Shown here: positions 9,267-15,924 of the stretch, one piece after another
Layout of the letters: every line of letters begins with the position of its first letter
Numbering within the stretch: position 1 is the stretch's first letter
DNA from: Candidatus Dormiibacterota bacterium
GTDB lineage: Bacteria; Chloroflexota; Dormibacteria; UBA8260
Reading direction: 5' to 3'
Length of the DNA stretch: 20,528 nucleotides
Assembly (NCBI GenBank): GCA_955652455.1
Contig: CATPBU010000096.1
Location: forward strand, 1 to 20,528
Position numbers and translations under genes: made by a program
Notes under the pieces: model-generated
The model's database searches: none
What the model was told of the DNA's origin: nothing
What the model saw: only the letters and a program-made list of their open reading frames with translations

Positions 9267-11126
9267 CTATGTACCGCCAACACTCCGGGTTGGCATCCTA
9301 ACGCGATGGTCACTCGGTGCTCGATGCGACCCAACTTGCCTGTGATCGCCTTTCTTGCGCTTCGGGTGCGAGTCGTGGCTCGGGGGCGACCGACGTGGTG
9401 CCGGTGCGGAGCGCGGGTGTGTCGGCTGTGCGATGAAGGGCGCGGCGGTGACATCGCGAACGTAGCTGCCGGGGGCTGGTTCACCCTCGGGCAGCCTCGG
9501 CGGGGGAACCATCCTGCCCGACCTCTCGGACGCCCAGGCGATCCAGCGGTCCCACCAGCTTCCGCTCGACCGCTCGGCACCGGTGAGCCAGTCGTCGGCG
9601 CTCACACCGTGGCGGGCGGGGCCTGTCCAGTACCCGGCCTTGGGGTTGCCGGGAGGGTTGACGATTCCGGCTATGTGGCCGCTGGAGGTGAGCGTGTACT
9701 GCGTGTCACCGCCGACGCACTGAGTGGTGAGGTAGGTGCCGCGCCAGGGGGCGATGTGGTCGGCCTCGGCGCCGAGAACGAACAGATCCTGCCGGATCTT
9801 TCCCAGGTCGATCCGCGTGGCTTCGATCGTGAAGGCGCCGGGATCGATGAGAAGATTGCGGAGGTAACAAGCTCGCAGGTATTGCGAGTGCATAGCAGCC
9901 GGCATGTTGGTGCTGTCGCCGTTCCAGGCCAGCAGGTCGAACGCCGGTGGCTGCTTTCCCATGTACCAGTTGCTGACAACGTAGTTCCACACCAGGTCGT
10001 TGCCACGCAGCCAGTCGAACGTCTGCGCTAGCGACGATCCCGCGAGGAATCCCTGTTTGCGCATCGTTCGCTCCAGCTTGCTGATGGCGGCTTCGTCGGT
10101 GAAGACGCCAAGGTCGCCAGGAACGCTGAAGTCGACCAGTGTGTTGGTCAGCGTCATCCAGCCGACGCGCGCGCCGTGCCCATGCGCGGCGAGGTAGGCG
10201 AGGCCAACGGTGGACATGGTGCCGCCCAGACACAGGCCAACGATGTTGACGACATCTGAGCCGGTGAGCATACGCACCTGTTCGATCGCGGCCAGGAGGC
10301 CGAGCTCGAGGTAGTCGTCCCAGGTGGTGCCGGCCATGGAGCCGTCTGGATTGCGGTAGCTGATCATGAAGACGGTGAAGCCGTGCTGCACCGCGTATTC
10401 CACGAAGGACCGACCTGGAGCAAGGTCCATGATGTAGAACTTGTTGATCCACGGCGGGCTGCACAGGATTGGCTGCGCATGGACCACCTCGGTCTGAGGT
10501 TCGTAAGCGAGCAACTCGATCAGACGGTTCCGAAAGACCACCCGACCCGGTGTTGCCGCAATGTTCCTTCCCAGCTCGAAGCCTGAGGCGTCGACCTGTC
10601 GCGGCCGGCCCCCGTTGTGGGCCACATCGTCGAGAAAATTGCTGATGCCGGCGATGACGCTCTGTCCCCCGGTGTCGTAGGCTTCCTTCACCGCGCTGGG
10701 ATTTGTCCAAGGGATGTTGCTCGGAGCCGCGGCGTCCAGTGCCATGCGCAGCGCGAAATGGGCCTGCTGTCGCACCCGGTCGGGAACGGTCGCCGCGTCG
10801 ACCAGCTCAGCAGCCCAAGCGGCGCCGGTGAGGTACGTCTCCGCCATCGCACGCAGGAATGGGTTGTCCTGCCAGGCGCGGTCGGCGAAGCGTTTGTCGC
10901 CCGCCGCCAGTGGTTCGCCGCTACCTCGGCCAAGAAGTCGCTGAGCCGCGTCGATGCCGACCTTCCCTTGGCGCAGGGCAAGGTCGGCCATGGCGATGGC
11001 AAGTTTGTCGGGGTGGCGCAACATGAACTCGGTTGCCACGGCCCGCAGAGCGCTGTCCAAGGAGTTGCCATCGGAGCCGGCGACGGCGCCCCCGTAAGCC
11101 ACGTCCTCGAGTGGCTGCGCCACCAT
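9267..11126 (-). CDS. phaC: Class I poly(3-hydroxyalkanoate) synthase
   Basis: Polymerises 3-hydroxyacyl-CoA into PHA on cytoplasmic granules. From the ATG at 11126 it has 619 residues, within the class I size range. The N-terminal PhaC domain includes DKRFADRAWQDNPF; the alpha/beta-hydrolase core has the modified lipase box GLCLGG with Cys299. The other triad residues are Asp456 (GAEADHIAPW) and His484 (SSGHIAG). PPWINKFYIMDL and WNGDSTNMP are also PhaC signatures. Synthases of this class usually end near the APGSYVRD segment, but this one continues about 60 residues into a Pro-, His-, Arg- and Lys-rich tail including KRKK. The frame opens at 11222 inside the reductase gene; I prefer the ATG 10 bases after that gene's stop. 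A thiolase (phaA) is not in the window. Confidence 0.95.
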   Translation of the reverse strand: MVAQPLEDVAYGGAVAGSDGNSLDSALRAVATEFMLRHPDKLAIAMADLALRQGKVGIDAAQRLLGRGSGEPLAAGDKRFADRAWQDNPFLRAMAETYLTGAAWAAELVDAATVPDRVRQQAHFALRMALDAAAPSNIPWTNPSAVKEAYDTGGQSVIAGISNFLDDVAHNGGRPRQVDASGFELGRNIAATPGRVVFRNRLIELLAYEPQTEVVHAQPILCSPPWINKFYIMDLAPGRSFVEYAVQHGFTVFMISYRNPDGSMAGTTWDDYLELGLLAAIEQVRMLTGSDVVNIVGLCLGGTMSTVGLAYLAAHGHGARVGWMTLTNTLVDFSVPGDLGVFTDEAAISKLERTMRKQGFLAGSSLAQTFDWLRGNDLVWNYVVSNWYMGKQPPAFDLLAWNGDSTNMPAAMHSQYLRACYLRNLLIDPGAFTIEATRIDLGKIRQDLFVLGAEADHIAPWRGTYLTTQCVGGDTQYTLTSSGHIAGIVNPPGNPKAGYWTGPARHGVSADDWLTGAERSSGSWWDRWIAWASERSGRMVPPPRLPEGEPAPGSYVRDVTAAPFIAQPTHPRSAPAPRRSPPSHDSHPKRKKGDHRQVGSHRAPSDHRVRMPTRSVGGT

Positions 11127-11136
11127 CAGGCCCACA

Positions 11137-11919
11137 TCAGAACAGTCCGCCGTTGACCGTGTACACCGCGCCGGTGATGTAGGCCGACTCATCCTCAAGA
11201 AGAAAGCGAACCACCCTCGCAACCTCGTCCGGGCGGCCGAGGCGGCGCATCGGCACCTTGTCGATGATGCCCTTGAGGATCTCCTCGGGGATTGCGCTCA
11301 CCATCTCGGTCCCGATGAACCCGGGTGCCACACAGTTGACGGTAATGCCCTTGCGTGCGGTCTCCAGCGCGAGGCTCTGGCTGAGCCCGAACAGAGCGGC
11401 CTTCGAGGCCGCGTAGTTGGCCTGGCCGATGTTGCCGGTCTGGCCGATCACCGAGCTGATGTTGACGATCCGGCCGCTGCCCCGCTCCAGCATGTGGTCG
11501 AGCACCGACTTGATCATGTAGAACGCCCCGGAGATGTTGATCCTCATCACCGCGTGCCAGTCGTCAACGCTCATCCGGCGCACCGTCTTGTCCTGGGTGA
11601 GCCCGGCGTTGTTGACCAGAAAGTCGATTCGTCCGTGGGTAGCCAGGACCTCTTCGACGACTCGGTCGCAATCGCCGGGTACCCCGACGTTGCCCTGATG
11701 AACCGAGACCGACCCGCCGGAGGCGGTCAACTCGTCGCACAGCCGCGCCGCAGCGTCGGCATCGCGGTTGTAGCCGGCGGCGACGTGAGCGCCGACGCCG
11801 ACCAGCTCGGTGGTGATGGCCGCGCCAATTCCCCTGGTGCCACCGGTGACCACGGCAACGCGGCCATCGAAGACGCGTGGCCTCACCGTCGTTCGCGCCG
11901 GAGACTCCACGATGCTCAT
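11137..11919 (-). CDS. phaB: Acetoacetyl-CoA reductase / FabG-like SDR
   Basis: Short-chain dehydrogenase of 260 residues that, beside phaC, should reduce acetoacetyl-CoA to 3-hydroxybutyryl-CoA with NADPH. Visible motifs are the cofactor loop TGGTRGIG at 25-32, NNAG at 103-106, catalytic Ser156 (NISS), and Tyr169 and Lys173 in YAASK. The end, ITGAVYTVNGGLF, is typical of FabG/PhaB. About 17 extra residues precede the first strand. The ATG at 11919 has a GGGAG ribosome site; the frame is open to 12141 without SDR-like sequence. FabG proteins of fatty acid synthesis are nearly identical in motif, so the phaB name rests on the operon with phaC and a phasin. Confidence 0.9.
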   Translation of the reverse strand: MSIVESPARTTVRPRVFDGRVAVVTGGTRGIGAAITTELVGVGAHVAAGYNRDADAAARLCDELTASGGSVSVHQGNVGVPGDCDRVVEEVLATHGRIDFLVNNAGLTQDKTVRRMSVDDWHAVMRINISGAFYMIKSVLDHMLERGSGRIVNISSVIGQTGNIGQANYAASKAALFGLSQSLALETARKGITVNCVAPGFIGTEMVSAIPEEILKGIIDKVPMRRLGRPDEVARVVRFLLEDESAYITGAVYTVNGGLF

Positions 11920-12272
11920 GCCAGCGCTCCCACCCGGCTGCACCGAGCGCGTCGCGTGGCACCACGCTGAGAAAAAACGAGAGCAGGCATGGTGTCCCTC
12001 AACGGATAGTTCAGCGAAGCCGGTGCCCCGGCACCACGATCGGGCCAACCTGAGCGGGACGGAATCGTGATCCTGGTGGTGACGGCGAGCACCCATGGGG
12101 GCGCCCGCGAACACAATGGACCCCGGCCGGCGTAAACGCAAGGGCCGAGGGACGCGGCGGTCAGGACCTTCGGCGTGTCAGCTTGTGACAAATGGCCCTA
12201 CAGGTGGTGATGGAGCGACCCAAGAATGGTGCACCCGGGGCAATGTCCTGGCCAACTCAACGAGGGGTGACC
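11920..12272. promoter_or_regulatory. Divergent intergenic region between phaB and the alcohol dehydrogenase
   Basis: This 353-base gap has no credible gene. It must hold the promoters of the PHA operon (leftward) and the dehydrogenase (rightward). It contains a DevR-like site at 12163-12176, a palindrome GGTGCC-CC-GGCACC at 12022-12035 that could be an operator, and a six-base A run near 11970. A weak GGGAC site in the phaB direction lies at 11985-11998. I could not place -35/-10 boxes with confidence. Confidence 0.6.
12163..12176 (+). promoter_or_regulatory. DevR/DosR-box-like site upstream of the alcohol dehydrogenase
   Basis: AGGACCTTCGGCGT lies 96 bases before the dehydrogenase start. 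Its first 12 bases are identical to a site upstream of the GT4-GH130 gene (19468). It also matches the GGGAC half of the published mycobacterial DosR palindrome (TTSGGGACTWWAGTCCCSAA). A DevR-like regulator is encoded 2.4 kb away. Binding is inferred. Confidence 0.45.
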
Positions 12273-13340
12273 ATGAGAGCAGCAGTCGTCAGTGAGTTCA
12301 AGCATCCGATCGTCATCGAGGAGCGTCCGATACCGGTCGCGGGGCCAGGCGAGATTGTCGTTCAGATGGAAGCCTCAGGCCTGTGTCACACCGACATCCA
12401 CGCAGCCCACGGAGACTGGCCGGTCAAGCCCACGCCGCCGTTCGTCCCAGGGCATGAGGGGGTTGGGATTGTCACCAAGGTTGGGGCCGGGGTGACACGA
12501 GTGCGCGAGGGCGACCGCGTCGCGCTCCCATGGCTCGGTTACGCATGCGGCTCTTGCGAGTACTGCGTCTCCGGCTACGAGACCCTCTGCGAAAGCCAGC
12601 AGATGACCGGTTACTCGATCGACGGGACACATGCGGAGTACGCCAAGGCCTCCGCCGCTTATGTCGGCATTGTCCCCAAGGGGATCGATCCATTCGATGC
12701 CGCTCCGCTCACCTGTGCCGGGGTGACCACATACAAGGCGGTCAAGGTCTCCGGCGCCCGATCCTCTGATCTGGTCGCAGTCTTTGGCATCGGCGGCCTC
12801 GGGCACCTGGCAGTGCAGTACGCGAAGATCGCCGGCGCCACAGTTGTTGCGGTCGACGTGACAGACGACAAGCTGACCATGGCCAAAGGCCTCGGCGCCG
12901 ACTACACGGTCAACGCGGCTCGGGAAGACCCGGTCGCGGTAATCAAGCAGCTGGGTGGGGCCGATGCTGCAATTGCGTTGGCCGTCTCACCTCGATCATT
13001 CGAGCAGGCGTATGGGTCGCTCCGCCGACGCGGCACCCTGGTGTTCGTCGCGCTCCCTGCCGACGGCGCGGTGAGCCTGCCGATCTTCGAAACGGTCCTC
13101 AACGGCATTACCATCGTCGGCTCGATCGTGGGCACGCGCAAGGATCTGAGCGAGGTCTTCGAGTTGCACGCCAACGGTCGCACGAAGGTGGTGCGCGAGA
13201 CGAGGCCGCTCGCCTCCATCAACGAATCTATCGACGACATCATGCACGGGCGCACGTCGGCGCGGATCGTGTTCGATATCAAGGGCGCCCGAGCAACGGA
13301 GTACCCGGCTGTCCGCGAGCTGGCGGGTGTCACCGGTTGA
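12273..13340 (+). CDS. Zinc-dependent alcohol dehydrogenase (AdhA/AdhP type)
   Basis: NAD(P)-dependent medium-chain dehydrogenase of 355 residues, interconverting primary alcohols and aldehydes in the cytoplasm. Catalytic zinc ligands are Cys38 (GLCHTD), His61 (GHEGVG) and Cys148. The structural zinc site is Cys92, Cys95, Cys98 and Cys106. The Rossmann motif GIGGLGH is at 172-178. The 15 or so residues after FDIKG are a longer tail than most relatives have. The ATG at 12273 is preceded by GAGGGGTG; the frame opens at 12192 but the extra residues are not dehydrogenase-like. It could regenerate NAD by reducing aldehydes when respiration is limited. A DevR-like site lies upstream and a strong hairpin follows. 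Confidence 0.94.
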   Translation: MRAAVVSEFKHPIVIEERPIPVAGPGEIVVQMEASGLCHTDIHAAHGDWPVKPTPPFVPGHEGVGIVTKVGAGVTRVREGDRVALPWLGYACGSCEYCVSGYETLCESQQMTGYSIDGTHAEYAKASAAYVGIVPKGIDPFDAAPLTCAGVTTYKAVKVSGARSSDLVAVFGIGGLGHLAVQYAKIAGATVVAVDVTDDKLTMAKGLGADYTVNAAREDPVAVIKQLGGADAAIALAVSPRSFEQAYGSLRRRGTLVFVALPADGAVSLPIFETVLNGITIVGSIVGTRKDLSEVFELHANGRTKVVRETRPLASINESIDDIMHGRTSARIVFDIKGARATEYPAVRELAGVTG

Positions 13341-13377
13341 GGCCGGCTTCTCTCTGGCGACCCGCCGAAGAGCGGGA

Positions 13378-13407
13378 ACGGCGCGGCGTGATGGTCACCC
13401 GCGCCGT
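13378..13407 (+). terminator. Long GC-rich hairpin after the alcohol dehydrogenase
   Basis: Arms ACGGCGCGG and CCGCGCCGT (9 bp) enclose one unpaired C and a further 4-bp stem GTGA/TCAC with a TGG loop, starting 38 bases after the stop. A small CCCGC/GCGGG hairpin precedes it. There is no T-tract, but the stem is strong enough to be a likely terminator. Confidence 0.55.
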
Positions 13408-13433
13408 CGCCTCGCCCTCAGGAATCGATCGGC

Positions 13434-13463
13434 TTGACAACCAACCCATCTGCTTGGTACACT
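13434..13463 (+). promoter_or_regulatory. Housekeeping-type promoter of the second phasin gene
   Basis: A perfect -35 TTGACA (13434-13439) and a -10 TACACT (13458-13463) are separated by 18 bases. Transcription should start near 13470, giving a leader of about 60 bases. This is the best sigma-70-type promoter I see in the window, and it lies between the dehydrogenase hairpin and the phasin. Confidence 0.65.
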
Positions 13464-13529
13464 TAGCGCCGTCTCCTCCACAACATTGCAGAGCGGCGCC
13501 CGCCGCAGGGAGACGAAGGAGTACAGCCG

Positions 13530-13799
13530 ATGCCGTCCTACACCGAGTTCGCCACCCAGACGCGAGAGAACCTCGCCGTCAACCTGAACCAGGCCAAGGA
13601 GATCCAGGTCGCCGCCATCGGCGTGATGCGTGCCCTCACCTCCCTCGCCCCTGTGTCCGTCGCCGCCCTTCCTGCCTCGGAGCGCTGGCTTCCAGCCGTG
13701 GACCAGGCGATCGCCCAGGGCTTCGACTTCTACACCCAGCTGGTCGAGCGCCAGTACGACTACATCCTCAAGGCCGTCGACCGCTCCGCCAGCAACTAG
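13530..13799 (+). CDS. Small phasin-like PHA granule protein (copy 2)
   Basis: Encodes an 89-residue helical protein paralogous to the one at 8977-9255; compare ENLAVNLNQAKEIQVAAIGVMRAL with NIEQAQELNLAAVGVLRAL. The rest (VDQAIAQGFDFYTQLVERQYDYILKAVDRS) is an amphipathic helix with aromatic residues, as expected for a granule-coat protein. AAGGAG sits 8 bases before the ATG, and a consensus-like promoter and a downstream hairpin surround it. It is therefore probably a separate, strongly expressed single gene, as major phasins are. The phasin role is inferred from similarity to the copy in the phaC operon. Confidence 0.86.
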   Translation: MPSYTEFATQTRENLAVNLNQAKEIQVAAIGVMRALTSLAPVSVAALPASERWLPAVDQAIAQGFDFYTQLVERQYDYILKAVDRSASN

Positions 13800-13821
13800 C
13801 TGACACCGCGCCGGGTGCCGT

Positions 13822-13843
13822 CCGGAGAGCGCATGCTCTCCGG
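13822..13843 (+). terminator. Hairpin terminator after the second phasin gene
   Basis: A perfect 9-bp stem CCGGAGAGC/GCTCTCCGG with a GCAT loop begins 22 bases after the phasin stop. No T-tract follows. The position and stem strength fit a terminator separating this gene from adk. Confidence 0.55.
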
Positions 13844-13924
13844 GACGCCCCGAGTGCGATCAACGCCGACCCGCACGCGCTTGGCGGATCGGCGCACCGA
13901 AAAACAAGCGCTTGAGGGGGTGAC

Positions 13925-14524
13925 GTGCTCGCCATCCTCATGGGACCGCCGGGAAGCGGCAAGGGACGTCAGGCTCCCCTTCTCGCTGCTGACCTCGGTG
14001 TCAAGCAACTCTCTACGGGCGAAGTGCTCCGGGTCGAGGCGAGCCGGGGAACCCCTCTCGGCGCCGCCGTGGCTCCGCTCATGGAAGCGGGCGCGCTGGT
14101 GCCCGATGACCTCGTGGTCGGCATCATCGCCGACTGGCTTGGCCAGGACGACCTTGCCCCCGGCGCTGTTCTCGACGGCTTCCCGCGAACGGTCGGCCAA
14201 GCATGCGCCCTCGACGCGGTCCTCGCGGACCAGGGTCGTGCCATCGACGTGGTCATCTCGCTCGATGTCCCTGAGGACACGCTCACAGAGCGCATCCTGC
14301 ATCGCGCCGAGGAGCAGGGACGCGCCGACGACACCCCGGTGACGGTGCGACGGCGCATGGCTGAGCACCGCGACAAGACCGAACCGGTGCTCGGCCACTA
14401 CCGCTGCGCAGGGGTGCGGGTCATTGAAGTCGACGGCGTTGGGGCCATCGATGCTGTGCGGCAACGAATCCGCGCGGCCGCCGGCTCCGCAACAGTCACG
14501 CTCGGGCGGAATCACGTCCTGTAG
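13925..14524 (+). CDS. adk: Adenylate kinase family protein (short-LID)
   Basis: Should catalyse ATP + AMP to 2 ADP. Its 199 residues include the P-loop GPPGSGKG at 7-14, LSTGEVLR at 29-36 (Glu where most Adks have Asp), DGFPRT at 84-89, GRADDTPVTVRRRM at 132-145 and KTEPVLGHY near 151-159. The LID is the short form without the zinc-finger insertion. The gene starts with GTG after a strong GAGGGGGTGA site. Housekeeping adk normally lies in the ribosomal protein cluster beside secY. This position among PHA, DevR and GNAT genes suggests a second copy used under stress, but I cannot see the rest of the genome. A 7-bp inverted repeat (GCGCTTG/CAAGCGC, 13877-13911) lies just before the ribosome site. 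Confidence 0.9.
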   Translation: MLAILMGPPGSGKGRQAPLLAADLGVKQLSTGEVLRVEASRGTPLGAAVAPLMEAGALVPDDLVVGIIADWLGQDDLAPGAVLDGFPRTVGQACALDAVLADQGRAIDVVISLDVPEDTLTERILHRAEEQGRADDTPVTVRRRMAEHRDKTEPVLGHYRCAGVRVIEVDGVGAIDAVRQRIRAAAGSATVTLGRNHVL

Positions 14525-14566
14525 ACGTCCGTGCGCGGTCCAGGTGACGCGTTGGCACCGCCGTTG

Positions 14567-15241
14567 TCACTGCCAGTCCGGCCTCGGGCTGTCACCGCCG
14601 ACGCGGCGCTTGGCCATGTATGCAGCCGCCTCGGCGCGACGCGATAGGCCGAGCTTCATGAGCACGTTGGAGACGTAGTTCTTCACCGTTTTCTCCGCAA
14701 GGTTGATCTGCTGACCGATCTGGCGGTTGGTGAGGCCCTCGGCCATCAAATCGAGGACTCGTCGTTCTTGAGCGGTGAGGTCGCCACCCGTTTCGCCCGC
14801 GGTCGGTCCCGCGTCGCCACGCAGGCGGGCGAGGACGCGATCGGTGACGGCAGGGTCGAGAAGCGATTGGCCAGCTGCCACCCTGTGGATGTCCCTGACG
14901 AAGTCATTGCCCCCGATGTTCTTCACCAGGTAGCCGGACGCGCCCGCAATGATCGCCGTGAAGAGAGCCTCGTCGTCGGTGAAGGACGTCAGCATCAAGA
15001 CCCTGGTCGCCTCGCGGGCCGCCCGGATGTCACGGCAGGCCTCGACGCCAGATCGCCCCGGCATCCGGACGTCCATCACCACAACGTCTGGTTCGAGCTC
15101 GGCTGCCAGGGTGACCGCTTCATCCGCAGACGCGGCCTCACCGACCACGTCGATGGTGAGGTCGCCTTCGAGGAGGCTACGCACTCCCCTGCGGACCAGC
15201 TCATGGTCATCGCAGAGGAGCACCCGGATCCGTGTCGTCAC
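14567..15241 (-). CDS. devR: DevR/DosR-like response regulator (NarL/LuxR family)
   Basis: Two-component transcription factor of 224 residues. The receiver (about 4-122) has Asp11-Asp12, phosphoacceptor Asp57 (VVMDVRMPG), Thr85 and Lys107. The LuxR-type HTH spans about 154-202: LTAQERRVLDLMAEGLTNRQIGQQINLAEKTVKNYVSNVL. The LAEKTVKNYVS recognition helix is that of mycobacterial DevR/DosR, with the DNA-reading Lys and Asn residues at Lys184, Lys187 and Asn188. I therefore expect a GGGAC-type target, and related sites occur between this gene and the divergent GNAT gene. The GTG start has a weak ribosome site, but the receiver begins at once after it. There is no adjacent kinase; the kinase at 6215-7600 is the nearest candidate partner. 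The ortholog assignment is by motif only. Confidence 0.92.
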   Translation of the reverse strand: MTTRIRVLLCDDHELVRRGVRSLLEGDLTIDVVGEAASADEAVTLAAELEPDVVVMDVRMPGRSGVEACRDIRAAREATRVLMLTSFTDDEALFTAIIAGASGYLVKNIGGNDFVRDIHRVAAGQSLLDPAVTDRVLARLRGDAGPTAGETGGDLTAQERRVLDLMAEGLTNRQIGQQINLAEKTVKNYVSNVLMKLGLSRRAEAAAYMAKRRVGGDSPRPDWQ

Positions 15242-15280
15242 CGTCGCAGTCTATGACGCGCGAAGGTCTGAAGCGGATCC

Positions 15281-15294
15281 GGGACCAAAGCCTC
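15281..15294 (+). promoter_or_regulatory. DevR-box-like site 1 between devR and the GNAT gene
   Basis: GGGACCAAAGCCTC matches the core of the mycobacterial DosR palindrome (GGGACTWWAGTCCC) at 11 of 14 positions. It lies 40 bases from the devR start and 36 from the GNAT start, so it could serve devR autoregulation, the GNAT gene, or both. Confidence 0.42.
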
Positions 15295-15315
15295 TGGTGT
15301 TCTCTGGCGTTGCGT

Positions 15316-15329
15316 GGGACTGTCGGCAC
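15316..15329 (+). promoter_or_regulatory. DevR-box-like site 2 abutting the GNAT start
   Basis: GGGACTGTCGGCAC shares GGAC and TCGGC with the sites at 12163 and 19468. Its centre is 35 bases from site 1. It touches the proposed ATG, so it is either fortuitous, acts on devR only, or the GNAT protein starts further downstream. Confidence 0.3.
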
Positions 15330-15878
15330 ATGAGACCCGACCAAGGAAATGCCGTCGCCGACAGACAACGTGCCGAGGCACCGTGGGGAATCGTGGTCCG
15401 GGCGATTCGTCGTGACGACGCGTCAGGCCTGCAAGACTTCCATCACCGCCTTTCGCCGGACACCGTCCGGAGGCGGTTCTTCGGAGCCCATCCCCACCTC
15501 GCGGACGAGGAGGCTCGCCGATTCACCTCACCGGCAGATGGTCTGCATGCCGCGCTGGTGGCGACGTTCGACGGTCAGATTGTCGGGGTGGGCAGGTACT
15601 ACCGGCTGGGCAGTGGCGACGCTGGCGAAGTTGCCTTCGTGGTGCAGGACGGCTATCAGCACCACGGCATCGGCACCGAACTGCTGACGCTCCTGGCCCG
15701 GATCGGCTGGGACGACGGGATCCGCCATTTCGTTGCGGACACCTTCGCCGAGAACTACACGATGCTCGACGTCTTCAGACGGACGCCGGCTGCGGTCACG
15801 GTGACGGAGACGCGGCGCGACGGCGGCGTCATCCATCTCATCATGGCGCTCACCCGGCCGGGACTGCGACCTGATTGA
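15330..15878 (+). CDS. GNAT-family acetyltransferase (Pat-like domain)
   Basis: Acetyl-CoA-dependent N-acetyltransferase of 182 residues. The pattern VVRAIRRDDASGLQDFHHRLSPDTVRRRFF, then VALVA-type strands, resembles the GNAT module of bacterial protein lysine acetyltransferases that regulate acetyl-CoA synthetase. The acetyl-CoA pyrophosphate loop is in VVQDGYQHHGIGTELL, with the QxxGxG-type motif at 110-115; ENYTMLDVFRR follows. No cNMP-binding or ADP-forming synthetase domain is attached, unlike mycobacterial Pat and the large Pat proteins. The target is unknown. The ATG at 15330 has a poor ribosome site and abuts a DevR-like site, so a later GTG is possible. It is divergent from devR with only 88 bases between them. 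Confidence 0.86.
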   Translation: MRPDQGNAVADRQRAEAPWGIVVRAIRRDDASGLQDFHHRLSPDTVRRRFFGAHPHLADEEARRFTSPADGLHAALVATFDGQIVGVGRYYRLGSGDAGEVAFVVQDGYQHHGIGTELLTLLARIGWDDGIRHFVADTFAENYTMLDVFRRTPAAVTVTETRRDGGVIHLIMALTRPGLRPD

Positions 15879-15924
15879 TCGCCCTCGAGCGCGACGGATG
15901 AGCTCGGCGGAGTCCGGTTCGAGG

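Noticed and set aside
13337..13915. 192-codon plus-strand frame spanning the second phasin
   Set aside because: It overlaps the phasin in another frame, ignores the promoter and AAGGAG site placed for the phasin, and has no domain-like sequence.
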